The position numbers and the translations under genes are program-made. Source: Bacteroides xylanisolvens XB1A (lineage in GTDB: Bacteria > Bacteroidota > Bacteroidia > Bacteroidales > Bacteroidaceae). Taken from it: a stretch of 64,000 nt of DNA. The DNA lies in contig NC_021017.1 of the NCBI RefSeq assembly GCF_000210075.1, positions 3,439,693-3,503,692 on the forward strand, read 5' to 3'. The notes beneath the pieces are model-generated. The model was given only the letters and a program-made list of their open reading frames with translations. It had not been told where the DNA came from and searched no databases. Positions 8,990 through 18,952 of this stretch are shown here, in pieces (position 1 is the stretch's first letter; the number at the start of each line of letters is the position of its first letter).

Positions 8990-9461
8990 AATATTTTATT
9001 TGTGTGTTTCTAATCAAAGAATTGAATGCAAATTTAAAATAAAATATCAAATTGCAATAAGCTTAACACCTTTAATATTCATTTTTTTTTCAAAAATATT
9101 CTCCAAGAAAAAATAATCATAACTAGCATCTCTCCTATTTTTGAATAAACCACTATTAAAGAAGCGCTTAGTTCCACAGAGATATATCCAGGTATCATAT
9201 TTATAGAAAAAAACTTCTGTATATGTTTACATTAATGAAAAACAATGAACTCTCAACATTATTGATATATCAAAATATTGACTTTAAATGGCAAAGATTA
9301 ATGTATTTCCTAGATAAATAACCGCTTTTTAACCTATAAATTAACCGTCATGCTCTTTTTTTGCCAAAAATTATACAACGAATTATAATGCATATAAAAA
9401 TCAAAAAAAGAAAAACACATTTGACAAATCCGGTAAACTTACAATACATAGATATTTAATT
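8990..9461. promoter_or_regulatory. divergent control region of the mannan-type locus
   Basis: 472 bp, very AT-rich, between the regulator and the first operon gene. No supported gene is present. The notable feature is three TAACC direct repeats at 9319-9347, spaced 11 and 12 bp. A TTTG at 9420-9423 could be a -33 element, but no good TAnnTTTG follows. Confidence 0.5.
9319..9347 (+). promoter_or_regulatory. three helically phased TAACC direct repeats, candidate operator
   Basis: TAACCGC begins at 9319, TAACCTA at 9330 and TAACCGT at 9342, about 115-143 bp upstream of the first operon gene. SARP-family activators are known to bind short direct repeats with about 11-bp periodicity. The neighbouring divergent regulator has a SARP-like domain, so these repeats are its candidate sites. 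This is inference from spacing and position. Confidence 0.4.
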
Positions 9462-11306
9462 ATGAAAAACAAAAAACTTTATTTTGAATTGCGTATGAAA
9501 CTAATGAAAAACTTACGAACGTTTACGTTCTTTATGTTAGTGGGAGCTATCGCTTTCACAACTAGTTCGTGTAGCGATGACGATGATTCGACCAAGTCCG
9601 ACTATGGTACTGTAACAGGTATGGTAACTGACGAAAACAACACGCCTATCAATGGCGTTGCAGTTACTATTTCTGATGTCGAAGGTTCTACAGCTACTGG
9701 TGCCGATGGAAAGTACTCTTTCTCTAATGTACCTATGGATAAACGTACCATTACATTCACCAAAAAAGATTATCTGACTACCAGCGCAACTGTTTTAGCC
9801 GGCAAGTTCGATGCTAATAAAGTAGCATCTATAAGTATTCAGATGCTAAGTGCAGCAGCAAAGGTTATGGGTACTGTAACTGATGCTAAGAACAACAATG
9901 CTCCTCTTGCAGGGGTAACAGTAAAACTGGGTTCATTGACTACAACTACCGCCAATGATGGTACATACTTATTTGAAAGTCTCATTATTGATGATTATTC
10001 TATTACATTTAGTAAAACCGGTTATGTAGCAGTTTCAAGGGATATCAAGAAAGCCCAGTTTATAGATAAGATAGCCACTCTCGATATTCGTCTGGGTGGA
10101 GTAGAAGTATTGCCAGGTTTAACAGCTGATGATTTGAAAGAGGCTGATAAATGGCTTTATAATGAATACAGAGGCGGAAAAAATGCTGATAGCTATCCTC
10201 ATTGGGATTGGTCAACCGATTATATGTGTACTTTGAGTTTCTGGGGCAATATGGAAGAACAGCCTGAAGGAACCACTCTAAGAATTAGAAATACGGGGGA
10301 TGAACAAAAAAATCCGGCCAATCTGGATGCATTTGATTCTTATACTTATGGCAGCAAGAAGATTACGGAAGACAACAAGATATTGTCATTAAGAATCCGC
10401 ACTCATAATGCAGATGACAAAGCACCTGCGTATTTTGGAGTGCAAGTAGTAGATCTTTCTGCTGCAGAACCTGTAGCTGTGAAAGTGGGAGGAACCAAAA
10501 CCTGTGGTTCGCAAAGTTATACTGATTATGATTTTGACTTAAGTGACTATGTTGGAAAAGAAGTTATTATAGCTATCGGAATCTATCGTACCGCAACAGG
10601 TGATTATTGGAAACAATTGGTTCTTCGCGCTATACGCTTCGCTCCACAAAAAGTCGAAGGATGGAACTGGCTGCCCGGCACCGCTATCACAGGTTTGGAA
10701 GAATGGAAGTTAACTGCAGAAATGGTCCGTTCAACAATGGTTCAAACAGCTAAATCATTCACTGGAATAAGCCCCATTCGTGGTGGTAGCGGCGATTATT
10801 ATGCAGCATACCGTGAGTGGCGAAATGTAAATCATATAGCCTATTGTTGGGCATTTATGCCGACAGTAAAAGACCCAGAAGTATTCCCTAGTGAAGGTTA
10901 TCTGATAAAAACAACGGGGAACGGAGCCGCTAATACCAATAAACCCGAGGCTTATTTCTATGCAAAATTTGCAATAGCAGAAGGAAATAATAAATTAACG
11001 TTGACAACCCGCACGTTTGGTAATCAATGGACATTCTTTAAACTTACTGTTATCAAAGAAGACGGAACATTCATCAATCTAAATCCAATATCTAATACGG
11101 CCAGAGAAGCAGCTGCTGCAGAAAATGGTTGTTGGAAGTTCAAACATGATGCAGGAGGTCCGGACAATCCTAATACCTATGCTACATTCGTATACGACCT
11201 GGCTCAATTTAACGGCAGTAATGTAGTGTTGGCCATAGGCGTATTTAATGGAGAAAAGAGCAGCAATGAAAATAAGCTGGTATTCCACAGCGTCGAATTA
11301 AACTAA
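9462..11306 (+). CDS. repeat-containing surface lipoprotein, candidate glycan-binding protein
   Basis: A 614-residue lipoprotein with lipobox ending TSSC followed by an acidic stretch (SDDDD), a Bacteroides surface-export-like signal. Two carboxypeptidase-regulatory-like Ig domains follow (YGTVTGMVTDENNTPINGV... and VMGTVTDAKNNNAPLAGV...). The remainder consists of two related modules of about 180 residues, each rich in aromatic residues and ending in a strand like VVLAIGVF or VIIAIGIY. No catalytic motif is recognised. As first gene of the operon, ahead of SusC/D, it probably binds the polysaccharide at the cell surface. The start at 9462 has a good AT-rich context, but Met12 or Met15 would give a more ordinary signal peptide. 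Function is inferred from architecture and position. Confidence 0.65.
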   Translation: MKNKKLYFELRMKLMKNLRTFTFFMLVGAIAFTTSSCSDDDDSTKSDYGTVTGMVTDENNTPINGVAVTISDVEGSTATGADGKYSFSNVPMDKRTITFTKKDYLTTSATVLAGKFDANKVASISIQMLSAAAKVMGTVTDAKNNNAPLAGVTVKLGSLTTTTANDGTYLFESLIIDDYSITFSKTGYVAVSRDIKKAQFIDKIATLDIRLGGVEVLPGLTADDLKEADKWLYNEYRGGKNADSYPHWDWSTDYMCTLSFWGNMEEQPEGTTLRIRNTGDEQKNPANLDAFDSYTYGSKKITEDNKILSLRIRTHNADDKAPAYFGVQVVDLSAAEPVAVKVGGTKTCGSQSYTDYDFDLSDYVGKEVIIAIGIYRTATGDYWKQLVLRAIRFAPQKVEGWNWLPGTAITGLEEWKLTAEMVRSTMVQTAKSFTGISPIRGGSGDYYAAYREWRNVNHIAYCWAFMPTVKDPEVFPSEGYLIKTTGNGAANTNKPEAYFYAKFAIAEGNNKLTLTTRTFGNQWTFFKLTVIKEDGTFINLNPISNTAREAAAAENGCWKFKHDAGGPDNPNTYATFVYDLAQFNGSNVVLAIGVFNGEKSSNENKLVFHSVELN

Positions 11307-11323
11307 AAAAAGACCCTGTTCTT

Positions 11324-11372
11324 ACTCGAATCTTTTGCTTGTTTGCCTATTTATCAGGCTAAAGATTCGAGT
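11324..11372 (+). terminator. intercistronic hairpin between the lipoprotein and SusC genes
   Basis: Perfect 12-base arms (ACTCGAATCTTT at 11324-11335, AAAGATTCGAGT at 11361-11372) enclose a small inner GCCT/AGGC stem. No T-tract follows, so it may be a processing or stability element, or partial terminator, that sets different levels of the first gene and susCD. Confidence 0.55.
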
Positions 11373-11425
11373 AGTAACCAGTTCATACTGAATAAAAACA
11401 TAACTAAATTTTAATAATTATCATT

Positions 11426-14400
11426 ATGATGAAAACACAACGTGCAAAAAAAATGCAATATCTGTATTCTTGCATTCTTATGGTGTTTCTTCTGACTTTG
11501 AGCTCACCATCATGGGCGCAGAAAAGAACCATATCAGGTATTGTTACAGATGAAACCAATGAACCTGTAATCGGGGCCAATGTTGTAATCAAAAACACAA
11601 CCGTAGGTACGATAACCGGTATAGATGGTCAATATCGTATTGAAGCTCCAGATAATGCTACTTTAGTATTCTCTTTTATAGGCTATAATTCTATAGAAGA
11701 AAAAGTGAATGGACGTACACAAATCAATGTTTCTATGAAATCCAATGACATCACTCTTAGTGATGTAGTGGTTGTGGGATATGGTGTACAAAAAAAAGTG
11801 AGCCTTACCGGTGCAATAGCAGGAGTGAGAAGTACCGACCTATTGAAAACAAAAAATGAGAATCCGCAGAATATGCTTACCGGTAAAATCTCCGGAGTAC
11901 GCGTATGGCAAAAAAGTGCCGAACCCGGATCTTATAGTAATAATTTTGATATTCGTGGATATGATGCTCCATTGGTCATCATTGACGGTGTTCCTCGTGA
12001 CGTGCAAGACTTCCAGCGTTTGAATGCTAATGACATTGATGATATATCTGTACTGAAAGATGCTTCGGCTGCTATTTATGGGGTACGTTCTGCCAATGGT
12101 GTTATATTAGTAACTACTAAAAAAGGCTCAAAAGAGGGAAAGACAAAAGTCTCATACAATGGTTCCTTTACCATCCAACAGCCATCTGACATGCCTAAAC
12201 TGTCCGATCCGTATGGAACAATGACTTTATATAATGAAAAGGCGATGAATAAAGTAGATGGTGGGAATATTATATACGGTGAAGATCAGTTCGAAGCTTT
12301 CCGCAATGGTTCACGCCGAGCTACAGATTGGAATTCATTAATATTTTCAGATCATTCTCCTCAAACTCAACACGATATCAGCATCTCAGGAGGAAATGAA
12401 AGAACCCAATATTATATAGGTATGGGATATTTCTATCAGGAAGGATTTTTCAAATCAGGAGATTTGAATTATGAGAAATATAATATTCGTTCTAACATCT
12501 CGACAAGAATTCTTAAAGGATTGACTTTCGAACTCAATCTTAGTGCTTTCCTCGATGAACGAAATTCTCCTTATTACAGTTCAGTAGATATTATTCGCAA
12601 CTATTGGTCGCAAGGGGTATTGTATCCAGCGTATGCCGATCCGGAAAATACAATGTTAAATTACAAAGGATTAGAATTGGAAAATAATACGGTTGCCTTC
12701 ATGACTTCCGACGTGTCGGGATACAAAAAGAACAAACAGAAAAATATCCAATCTTCAGCATCACTCAATTATGATTTTGGAACAATAACACCTGTTTTAA
12801 AAGGCTTGTCAGCAAAAGCATTGTTTAGTTACGATTACCGATTGGACAACAATGAAAGTTACCGTAAGGAATATTATCAATATGCTTATGATGATTTGAC
12901 CGATACCTATACTCAAAAATTGTATAACAACAGTTCTCCGAGCAACCTCCTTCGAAAAATGTACGATAAACAACAGACTCTGGCTCAGTTAATATTGAAT
13001 TATAATCGCACATTTGGAGAACATTCCGTAAGTGGATTAATCGGTTGGGAAACTCAGAAACGTCAGGGAGATAACTTCTATGCCCAACGCAATCTTGCCT
13101 TCAGCGTTCCATATCTTTTTGTAGGCGAAGACACTGCCCAACAAGGTGGAATGTATTCGGGTAACTCCGATCTTTACGAGGAAGCTAATTCAGCTTTAAT
13201 AGGTAGAATAAATTATGCTTACGGAAGCCGTTATTTGCTTGAAGCACAATTCCGTTACGATGGATCATCTAAGTTTGCCAAAGGACATAAATGGGGGTTC
13301 TTCCCTTCCATATCAGCAGGATGGCGTATCTCTGAAGAGTCGTTTTTCAAATCAATATCTGCTCTTTCTTTTGTGAATCAGTTGAAGGTACGTGCCAGCT
13401 ACGGTGTATTAGGAGATGATTTAAGTAATAATTGGAATTATGAATGGGCACAAGGATATAATTATCCTGCTACCAGCGGAAATGCTGAAAAAGGGTATTA
13501 TAATCAATATGCTCCCGGCTTCGTCTTTGGCGATAAATTCGTTTATGCCGCCTCACCGAAACCTCTTCCTAATGAGGGTATCTCATGGTACGAATCAAGA
13601 ACATTCGACATTGGTGTAGACTTTGAGGGATGGAATGGTTTATTCGGTTTTGTGATTGACTACTTCGACCGCCGCCGCAAAAATATGTTTGCCCGTAGTA
13701 GCGGAGATTTACCAACAGTTGTAGGCGCTGAAGCTCCATTAGAGAACGTTAACAGCGACCGGCAATTTGGTATAGACCTGGAGCTTACACACCGGAATAA
13801 AATAGGAGATTTTTCTTATAAGGTAAAAGCAATAGGTACTATTACTCGCAGAAAACACATGACTGCAGTCAATAAAGGTCCTTGGTCCAGTTCTTATGAT
13901 AGATGGCGCAATGACAATTTGAACAATCGTTATCAAGGTGTTCAATTCGGTTATAATTCAGCAGGACGTTACACTGATTGGAATGATATCTGGACATACC
14001 CTATTTATAAAGACAGAGATATACTCCCTGGAGATTACAAGTATGTAGACTGGAATGGAGATGGTGAAATCAATGGTCAAGATGAACATCCTTTTGCATT
14101 CGATCAAACACCTTGGTTAAATTACAGTTTGAATTTGGATTTCGCATATAAGAATTTTGATCTGAACATATTATTTCAAGGTTCTGCCCTCGGTTCTATG
14201 GAATATAAAGAACCTTTATACAATATATGGGGTGAAAATGGCGGAGGTGCTTTGGAGCAATTCCTTGATCGTTGGCATCCGACAGACCCTCTGGCTGATC
14301 CCTACGATCCGAAGACTCAATGGGTAAGCGGTCACTATGGATATACGGGCCATTATCCAAAAGGGAACTCTGAATTCAATCGCGTCAGCACAGCTTATTT

Positions 14401-14605
14401 ACGTCTTAAGAGTATAGAAATTGGCTATACCCTTCCTCGGATAAAAGCTTTGTCGACCATGAACCTTCGCATATTTGCCAATGCCTACAATCTGTTTACA
14501 ATAACAGGCGTGAAATTTGTCGACCCGGAACATCCTGACGACGATCTGGGTAGAATGTATCCGTTAAACAAAACCTATACAGTAGGAATGTCTCTTTCTT
14601 TTTAA
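11426..14605 (+). CDS. SusC-family TonB-dependent outer-membrane transporter
   Basis: A 1059-residue outer-membrane importer for oligosaccharides. It starts with a signal peptide ending SWAQ, then a carboxypeptidase-like regulatory domain (ISGIVTDETNEPVIGANVVIK). Next come a TonB-box/plug region (VVVGYGVQKK..., IDGVPRDVQDF, DDISVLKDASAAIYGVRSANGVILVTTKKG) and a large beta barrel ending in a C-terminal aromatic, MSLSF. There is no STN domain, so this copy is not expected to signal through an anti-sigma factor, matching the separate membrane regulator nearby. It pairs with the SusD gene 37 bp downstream. Substrate is inferred as alpha-mannan oligosaccharide from the GH76/GH92/GH125 genes. Confidence 0.95.
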   Translation: MMKTQRAKKMQYLYSCILMVFLLTLSSPSWAQKRTISGIVTDETNEPVIGANVVIKNTTVGTITGIDGQYRIEAPDNATLVFSFIGYNSIEEKVNGRTQINVSMKSNDITLSDVVVVGYGVQKKVSLTGAIAGVRSTDLLKTKNENPQNMLTGKISGVRVWQKSAEPGSYSNNFDIRGYDAPLVIIDGVPRDVQDFQRLNANDIDDISVLKDASAAIYGVRSANGVILVTTKKGSKEGKTKVSYNGSFTIQQPSDMPKLSDPYGTMTLYNEKAMNKVDGGNIIYGEDQFEAFRNGSRRATDWNSLIFSDHSPQTQHDISISGGNERTQYYIGMGYFYQEGFFKSGDLNYEKYNIRSNISTRILKGLTFELNLSAFLDERNSPYYSSVDIIRNYWSQGVLYPAYADPENTMLNYKGLELENNTVAFMTSDVSGYKKNKQKNIQSSASLNYDFGTITPVLKGLSAKALFSYDYRLDNNESYRKEYYQYAYDDLTDTYTQKLYNNSSPSNLLRKMYDKQQTLAQLILNYNRTFGEHSVSGLIGWETQKRQGDNFYAQRNLAFSVPYLFVGEDTAQQGGMYSGNSDLYEEANSALIGRINYAYGSRYLLEAQFRYDGSSKFAKGHKWGFFPSISAGWRISEESFFKSISALSFVNQLKVRASYGVLGDDLSNNWNYEWAQGYNYPATSGNAEKGYYNQYAPGFVFGDKFVYAASPKPLPNEGISWYESRTFDIGVDFEGWNGLFGFVIDYFDRRRKNMFARSSGDLPTVVGAEAPLENVNSDRQFGIDLELTHRNKIGDFSYKVKAIGTITRRKHMTAVNKGPWSSSYDRWRNDNLNNRYQGVQFGYNSAGRYTDWNDIWTYPIYKDRDILPGDYKYVDWNGDGEINGQDEHPFAFDQTPWLNYSLNLDFAYKNFDLNILFQGSALGSMEYKEPLYNIWGENGGGALEQFLDRWHPTDPLADPYDPKTQWVSGHYGYTGHYPKGNSEFNRVSTAYLRLKSIEIGYTLPRIKALSTMNLRIFANAYNLFTITGVKFVDPEHPDDDLGRMYPLNKTYTVGMSLSF

Positions 14606-14642
14606 GGTTTTGGACAAAAAAATAATTTAAAATATTATCTAT

Positions 14643-16697
14643 ATGAAAAAGATATTTATATTATCATTGTTTAGTATCTTATTATTCAGCGGTTGCAATG
14701 ATCTAGATATTGCTCCCAAGAATCTCATTACCGATAAAGACTTAATAGGAAGCGAATCGGGAATGGATATTTATATGGCACGAATGTACAGTAATATGCC
14801 TTTCGAAGATTTTAAATATATGGCAAAATGGGGATTTGATTTCAATTCCTGGTTAGGTGCATTCGGTATTGAAGGAACAGGTGAAGCCGTAGGCAGAGAT
14901 AACATCTGCAAGAGCTTTACAGGAGAAGATACTCAATACTGGGGAAAATCATTTCCTTTGTTGCGTGATGCCAATTTTTTAATTGAGAACTTGCCGAAAT
15001 ACGAAGGAAACTTTGCTGGTAATGTTTATAATCACTATATGGGTGAGGCTTATTTCGTAAGAGCTTTTGTCTTTTACACGATGGCAAAGCGCTATGGTGG
15101 TGTACCGCTGGTTACGAGAGTGATACAATATCCGGCTGACGAAAGTACGCTGGAAGTTCCCCGCTCGTCGGAGAAAGAGACATGGAACCAGGTGTTATCT
15201 GACTTTGACACAGCCATATCACTATTAAGTAACAAACCGTTAAAGGATGGCTATTCAAGTAAATACATCGCATTAGCATTCAAATCTGAAGCTATGCTAT
15301 ACGCAGGGTCCGTTGCTAAATATAATGAAACAGTTCAAGGACGTCTTACAGGATTAGGACGCAAAACAGGCGTACGTGTTATCGGATTCGACGAGAGCCA
15401 ATGGGAAGATGCATCCAAAAAATATTTCACTGAAGCTTATAAAGCAGCCCGTGAAGTAATGATAAATGGCGGTTATGATCTTTATAAGAAAAAATGGGCA
15501 GCAAACGATAAAGAAGCTCAATACCAGAATATGGTAGATATGTTTAGCGATCTGACTAGTCCGGAAAATATATATGTAAGAAAATACATATATCCAACCA
15601 TCACACACGGATATGACGCTTACAGTGCTCCACTAGTATTCCGCGCTCCGCTATCATCTGAAACGTGTCCAACTCTTGATTTTGTAGAATTATTTGATGG
15701 CTTCGAACATTATGCTGACGGAACAATGAAAGTAACTGACGGTGCTTCCAACACCGATGGTAACTATCTGCTGTTTAATACACCGATGGATTTCTTTAAA
15801 AATGCGGAACCTCGCTTACGTGCCTATGTAATCTTCCCCGGTGACATGTTTAAAGGTAGAGAAATTGAAATCAGAGCGGGAATATATACTGGAGCAACTC
15901 CAATCAAACCTTTTTTCAATGATTACTCTTTTGCCAATGCTGACACTCACTACCAAGATTTAAATGCATATACCGGCAAGCCCAAAACATTATATCTCAG
16001 TCCTAAGATGGAAAATCAGGAAGTTGTAAAATATGACGGTAAAGATATGACTGCAGGCGGAGAAAATGGTCCGTTCTATGACCAGGGAGAATCGGCAATA
16101 ACCGGATTTTATGGACGTAAATGGCTAAACCCAGCTCCATCGTTTGCGGCAGGCGAAGGAAAATCAGCTCAACCTTTTATATTGATGCGTTATGCTGAAG
16201 TTCTGCTCAATGCGGCCGAAGCAGCAATAGAGTTATCTTTAGCCGGAGTAACATCTCCTGATGGAGAAAATCTTCTCCAGCTGGCAACCAAAGCAGTAAA
16301 TGATATCCGTGAACGTGCAGGAGCTACTCTGTTGACAAGTAACCTGACAGCTACAGAAGGAGGACGTGACATCGTACGGAAAGAACGTCGTAAAGAATTA
16401 GCCTTTGAGCATAAGACTAAATGGGATTTGCGTCGTTGGCGTGTACAAGATTACAATAATAGAGGCGGATTTTGGGGTGAAACAAGAGATAAAGATAAGT
16501 TTAGCAGTAATTCCCGTTATCGTTTCCGTGGATTATATCCTTTCTTCTCAACCCAAGCTGGTAAATACTTCTTTGACGCTCGTTTCCAATGGACTTCAAA
16601 CAGAACTGCTGACTACAGTACTATTGACTACTACTTCGGAATACCGGGTGGAGAAGTAACGAAGAGTCCGCTAATCGATCAGCAGCCTAACCGATAA
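14643..16697 (+). CDS. SusD/RagB-family glycan-binding lipoprotein
   Basis: A 684-residue surface lipoprotein (lipobox FSGC) of the SusD/RagB family that forms the lid of the SusC transporter. Family features include the helical TPR scaffold with YFVRAFVFYTMAKRYGGVPLV and the C-terminal ERRKELAFEHKTKWDLRRWR motif. It is longer than typical SusD (about 550), with an insert in the 330-480 region that might shape substrate binding. Directly after the susC-like gene and before a DUF3823 gene, which together make the standard capture complex. Confidence 0.94.
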   Translation: MKKIFILSLFSILLFSGCNDLDIAPKNLITDKDLIGSESGMDIYMARMYSNMPFEDFKYMAKWGFDFNSWLGAFGIEGTGEAVGRDNICKSFTGEDTQYWGKSFPLLRDANFLIENLPKYEGNFAGNVYNHYMGEAYFVRAFVFYTMAKRYGGVPLVTRVIQYPADESTLEVPRSSEKETWNQVLSDFDTAISLLSNKPLKDGYSSKYIALAFKSEAMLYAGSVAKYNETVQGRLTGLGRKTGVRVIGFDESQWEDASKKYFTEAYKAAREVMINGGYDLYKKKWAANDKEAQYQNMVDMFSDLTSPENIYVRKYIYPTITHGYDAYSAPLVFRAPLSSETCPTLDFVELFDGFEHYADGTMKVTDGASNTDGNYLLFNTPMDFFKNAEPRLRAYVIFPGDMFKGREIEIRAGIYTGATPIKPFFNDYSFANADTHYQDLNAYTGKPKTLYLSPKMENQEVVKYDGKDMTAGGENGPFYDQGESAITGFYGRKWLNPAPSFAAGEGKSAQPFILMRYAEVLLNAAEAAIELSLAGVTSPDGENLLQLATKAVNDIRERAGATLLTSNLTATEGGRDIVRKERRKELAFEHKTKWDLRRWRVQDYNNRGGFWGETRDKDKFSSNSRYRFRGLYPFFSTQAGKYFFDARFQWTSNRTADYSTIDYYFGIPGGEVTKSPLIDQQPNR

Positions 16698-16737
16698 AAG
16701 ATAAGTGATATAAAAAACTAATTAAGAAACATAGAAT

Positions 16738-17544
16738 ATGAAAAAGATAACATTTTGTACCTTATTATGTGCACTGTTCACTTTCGGTTCCTGTGACATG
16801 TTCAGCGTTGACAATTACGATGAACCAGCGGAAACATTGCAAGGTGAAGTAGTAGATGTAGCTACAGGAGAAAAAGTGCTGACCGACCAAGGCAGTGAAG
16901 GTATTCGTGTGCGCTTGACTGAACTCAGTTGGGGTGATAATGTTCAGCACAACCCAGATTTTTATTGTATGCCCGATGGCACATTCCAGCATACAAAATT
17001 ATTCAAAGGCACATACAATATCCGTATTGATGGTCCATTCATACCCCTAGTGCGAGAAGATAACTATGGAGTGCCTTTAGCTGATGAAACGATAGAGAAA
17101 GAAATATCAGGCATAACAAAAGTACGTTTTGAAGTAGAACCTTTCTTAAAAATAGTATTCGTAAGTGAACCGACAATCAGCAATGGCAAAATTACGGTAA
17201 AGGTCAAAGTAACGAGAGGTGTCAGCAAAGAAATCTTCAAAGAAAAAATTGAACCTCTAGGAGAATATAAAGACAGCTTTTTAAATATGACTGACATACA
17301 ACTATTTGTGAGTTATTCTTCAACTGTTGGATATAGAGCACGAGACGATCGTTGGTCTAATAAGATAGAGTACACTGGGGCAGACTTTGAACCTCTTTTT
17401 GGAACGGAAGTTACCATCAAATCCAACGGTACAATACCTTCAGGCAGAACAGTATTTATACGAGCAGCTGCCCGTATAAACTACGAAACAGAAAGTGTCC
17501 GTCGCTGGAATTACAGTGAACCTATGGAAGTCTTAGTTCCATAA
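16738..17544 (+). CDS. DUF3823 lipoprotein
   Basis: A 268-residue lipoprotein (lipobox FGSC) matching the DUF3823 pattern: a first Ig-like/CNA-B-like domain (ETLQGEVVDVATGEKVLTDQ... ) and a second beta domain. DUF3823 proteins follow SusC/SusD in many Bacteroides loci and are thought to be accessory surface proteins of the uptake complex. No catalytic residues are apparent. It lies 40 bp after SusD and ahead of a strong hairpin at 17585-17624, so it probably closes the first transcript segment. Confidence 0.78.
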   Translation: MKKITFCTLLCALFTFGSCDMFSVDNYDEPAETLQGEVVDVATGEKVLTDQGSEGIRVRLTELSWGDNVQHNPDFYCMPDGTFQHTKLFKGTYNIRIDGPFIPLVREDNYGVPLADETIEKEISGITKVRFEVEPFLKIVFVSEPTISNGKITVKVKVTRGVSKEIFKEKIEPLGEYKDSFLNMTDIQLFVSYSSTVGYRARDDRWSNKIEYTGADFEPLFGTEVTIKSNGTIPSGRTVFIRAAARINYETESVRRWNYSEPMEVLVP

Positions 17545-17584
17545 TTATTGGCATAGAATTTAGATTAAAACAATCCTATTTTGA

Positions 17585-17624
17585 AAAGAGGTTAGCCTCT
17601 TATCCTTACGTGGATAACCTCTTT
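17585..17624 (+). terminator. strong hairpin after the DUF3823 gene
   Basis: Arms AAAGAGGTTA (17585-17594) and TAACCTCTTT (17615-17624) pair perfectly, with an inner TATCC/GGATA stem. The distal arm ends in TTT, so it is a probable intrinsic terminator or attenuator separating the susCD segment from the hydrolase genes. Confidence 0.65.
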
Positions 17625-17652
17625 CATAAATTTCATATATAAAAAACAAGTT

Positions 17653-18849
17653 ATGAATAAAAATAAAATAATCATCGTTTTCAGCTGGATATTAGGAGCC
17701 ATGTTATTCGGGTGTTCCGATTCAGATGCCAATGAAAACAACAATTCCGGTGATAAAGGATTTACATACAGTGATGTAATTACAGCATACGATTCGTTTA
17801 ATGAGTACTTATTCCAAGATTCCCGCCAAGTTTATCGTAGAGATGCAGGAAGTGGAACATCGGAGATTGCCGTAGGTTGGACACAAGCCATGATGTTTGA
17901 TATGACGATAAACGCCTATAAACTCACAGGTGATAAAAAATATATGGACCTGATGGAAAAGCATTTCGAGGGATGTTCTAATGAGTTTACATTCGATTGG
18001 TATGATTATTCCCACTGGGATTTATATGACGATATGATGTGGTGGGTCGGTTCGTTAGCACGTGCATACTTGTTGACCAAAGATGATAAATACCTGAAAA
18101 TATCAGAAGATGGTTTTTATAGAGTATGGAATGGAAAGCCACAATCAGAAGGAGGACATCCTTTGGATAAAGGTTCGTTCGATCCGAACAGCGGGGGCAT
18201 GTACTGGGACTGGAAATTTGGTCGTACAGGGAAAATGGCATGCATCAACTATCCAACTATCATAGCTGCAATGGAGTTATATAAGGCTACAAACAACTCC
18301 CAGTATCTGGAAAAAGCAAAAACCGTTTATAAATGGGCTTCGGAAAATTTATTCAATCCGGTAACAGGTGCAGTAGCAGACTCTAAACATGATGGAAATG
18401 CTGATGCCGCTTGGACAATGCTTGTTTATAACCAAGCCACTTGCATGGGCTCTGCCGCCATGCTTTATCTTGTGACAAAAGATCAGACTTATCTAAATCA
18501 TGCAAAAGCCGCTATGGATTATATTATAGCAAAGAAGTCAACAGCAAATAAAGTTTTAAGGCCGGAAGGTAATCCATCTCAAGAAGAATTAACAGACGAA
18601 AAAGGTATTTATAATGCCATCTTAGCCCAATACATACCTATTTTAATTAATGATTGCGGGCAAACCCAATACACCGAATACATAGAACGCAGCATCAATC
18701 TCGGCTGGAAAAACCGTGACAAGGAACGTAATCTGACTAATAAGTTCTTGGAGCGAGTTCCATTATCAACGTCCCCCCTGTCTTCTTATACAGCTTCCGG
18801 CATTCCTGCACTAATGCTAACTTTCCCGAATGTAAAAGACCGGAGATAA
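17653..18849 (+). CDS. GH76 endo-alpha-1,6-mannanase, lipoprotein
   Basis: Family 76 hydrolase of 398 residues that cleaves alpha-1,6-mannan backbone internally. The lipobox (LFGC followed by SDSDANE) predicts a lipid anchor, with an acidic tail consistent with surface display. The (alpha/alpha)6 barrel carries the paired catalytic aspartates in YDDMMWW at about residues 126-127. Other family blocks are KMACINYPTI, MLVYNQATCMGSAAMLY and YTASGIPALML. It is a paralogue of the next gene. Together they fit surface and periplasmic steps of yeast-mannan-like breakdown. Confidence 0.9.
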   Translation: MNKNKIIIVFSWILGAMLFGCSDSDANENNNSGDKGFTYSDVITAYDSFNEYLFQDSRQVYRRDAGSGTSEIAVGWTQAMMFDMTINAYKLTGDKKYMDLMEKHFEGCSNEFTFDWYDYSHWDLYDDMMWWVGSLARAYLLTKDDKYLKISEDGFYRVWNGKPQSEGGHPLDKGSFDPNSGGMYWDWKFGRTGKMACINYPTIIAAMELYKATNNSQYLEKAKTVYKWASENLFNPVTGAVADSKHDGNADAAWTMLVYNQATCMGSAAMLYLVTKDQTYLNHAKAAMDYIIAKKSTANKVLRPEGNPSQEELTDEKGIYNAILAQYIPILINDCGQTQYTEYIERSINLGWKNRDKERNLTNKFLERVPLSTSPLSSYTASGIPALMLTFPNVKDRR

Positions 18850-18904
18850 AAAAGCACTGATTATAAATCTCTGCATAGAGGAAAATCAATAGGTTCATTA
18901 TAAT

Positions 18905-18952
18905 AATCATTTGTACCTTTGCTAAGTGTTTTATTGAAAGGTACAAATGATT
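18905..18952 (+). terminator. perfect 16-bp inverted repeat after the first GH76 gene
   Basis: AATCATTTGTACCTTT (18905-18920) and its exact complement (18937-18952) enclose a 16-base loop and are followed by TTTTCTAG-like sequence. It is a good intrinsic terminator candidate in the 280-bp gap before the second GH76 gene. Confidence 0.65.

Noticed and set aside
9235..9321. 28-codon open frame inside the mannan control region
   Set aside because: Too short, no ribosome site, low complexity, and it overlaps the TAACC repeats that better fit regulation.
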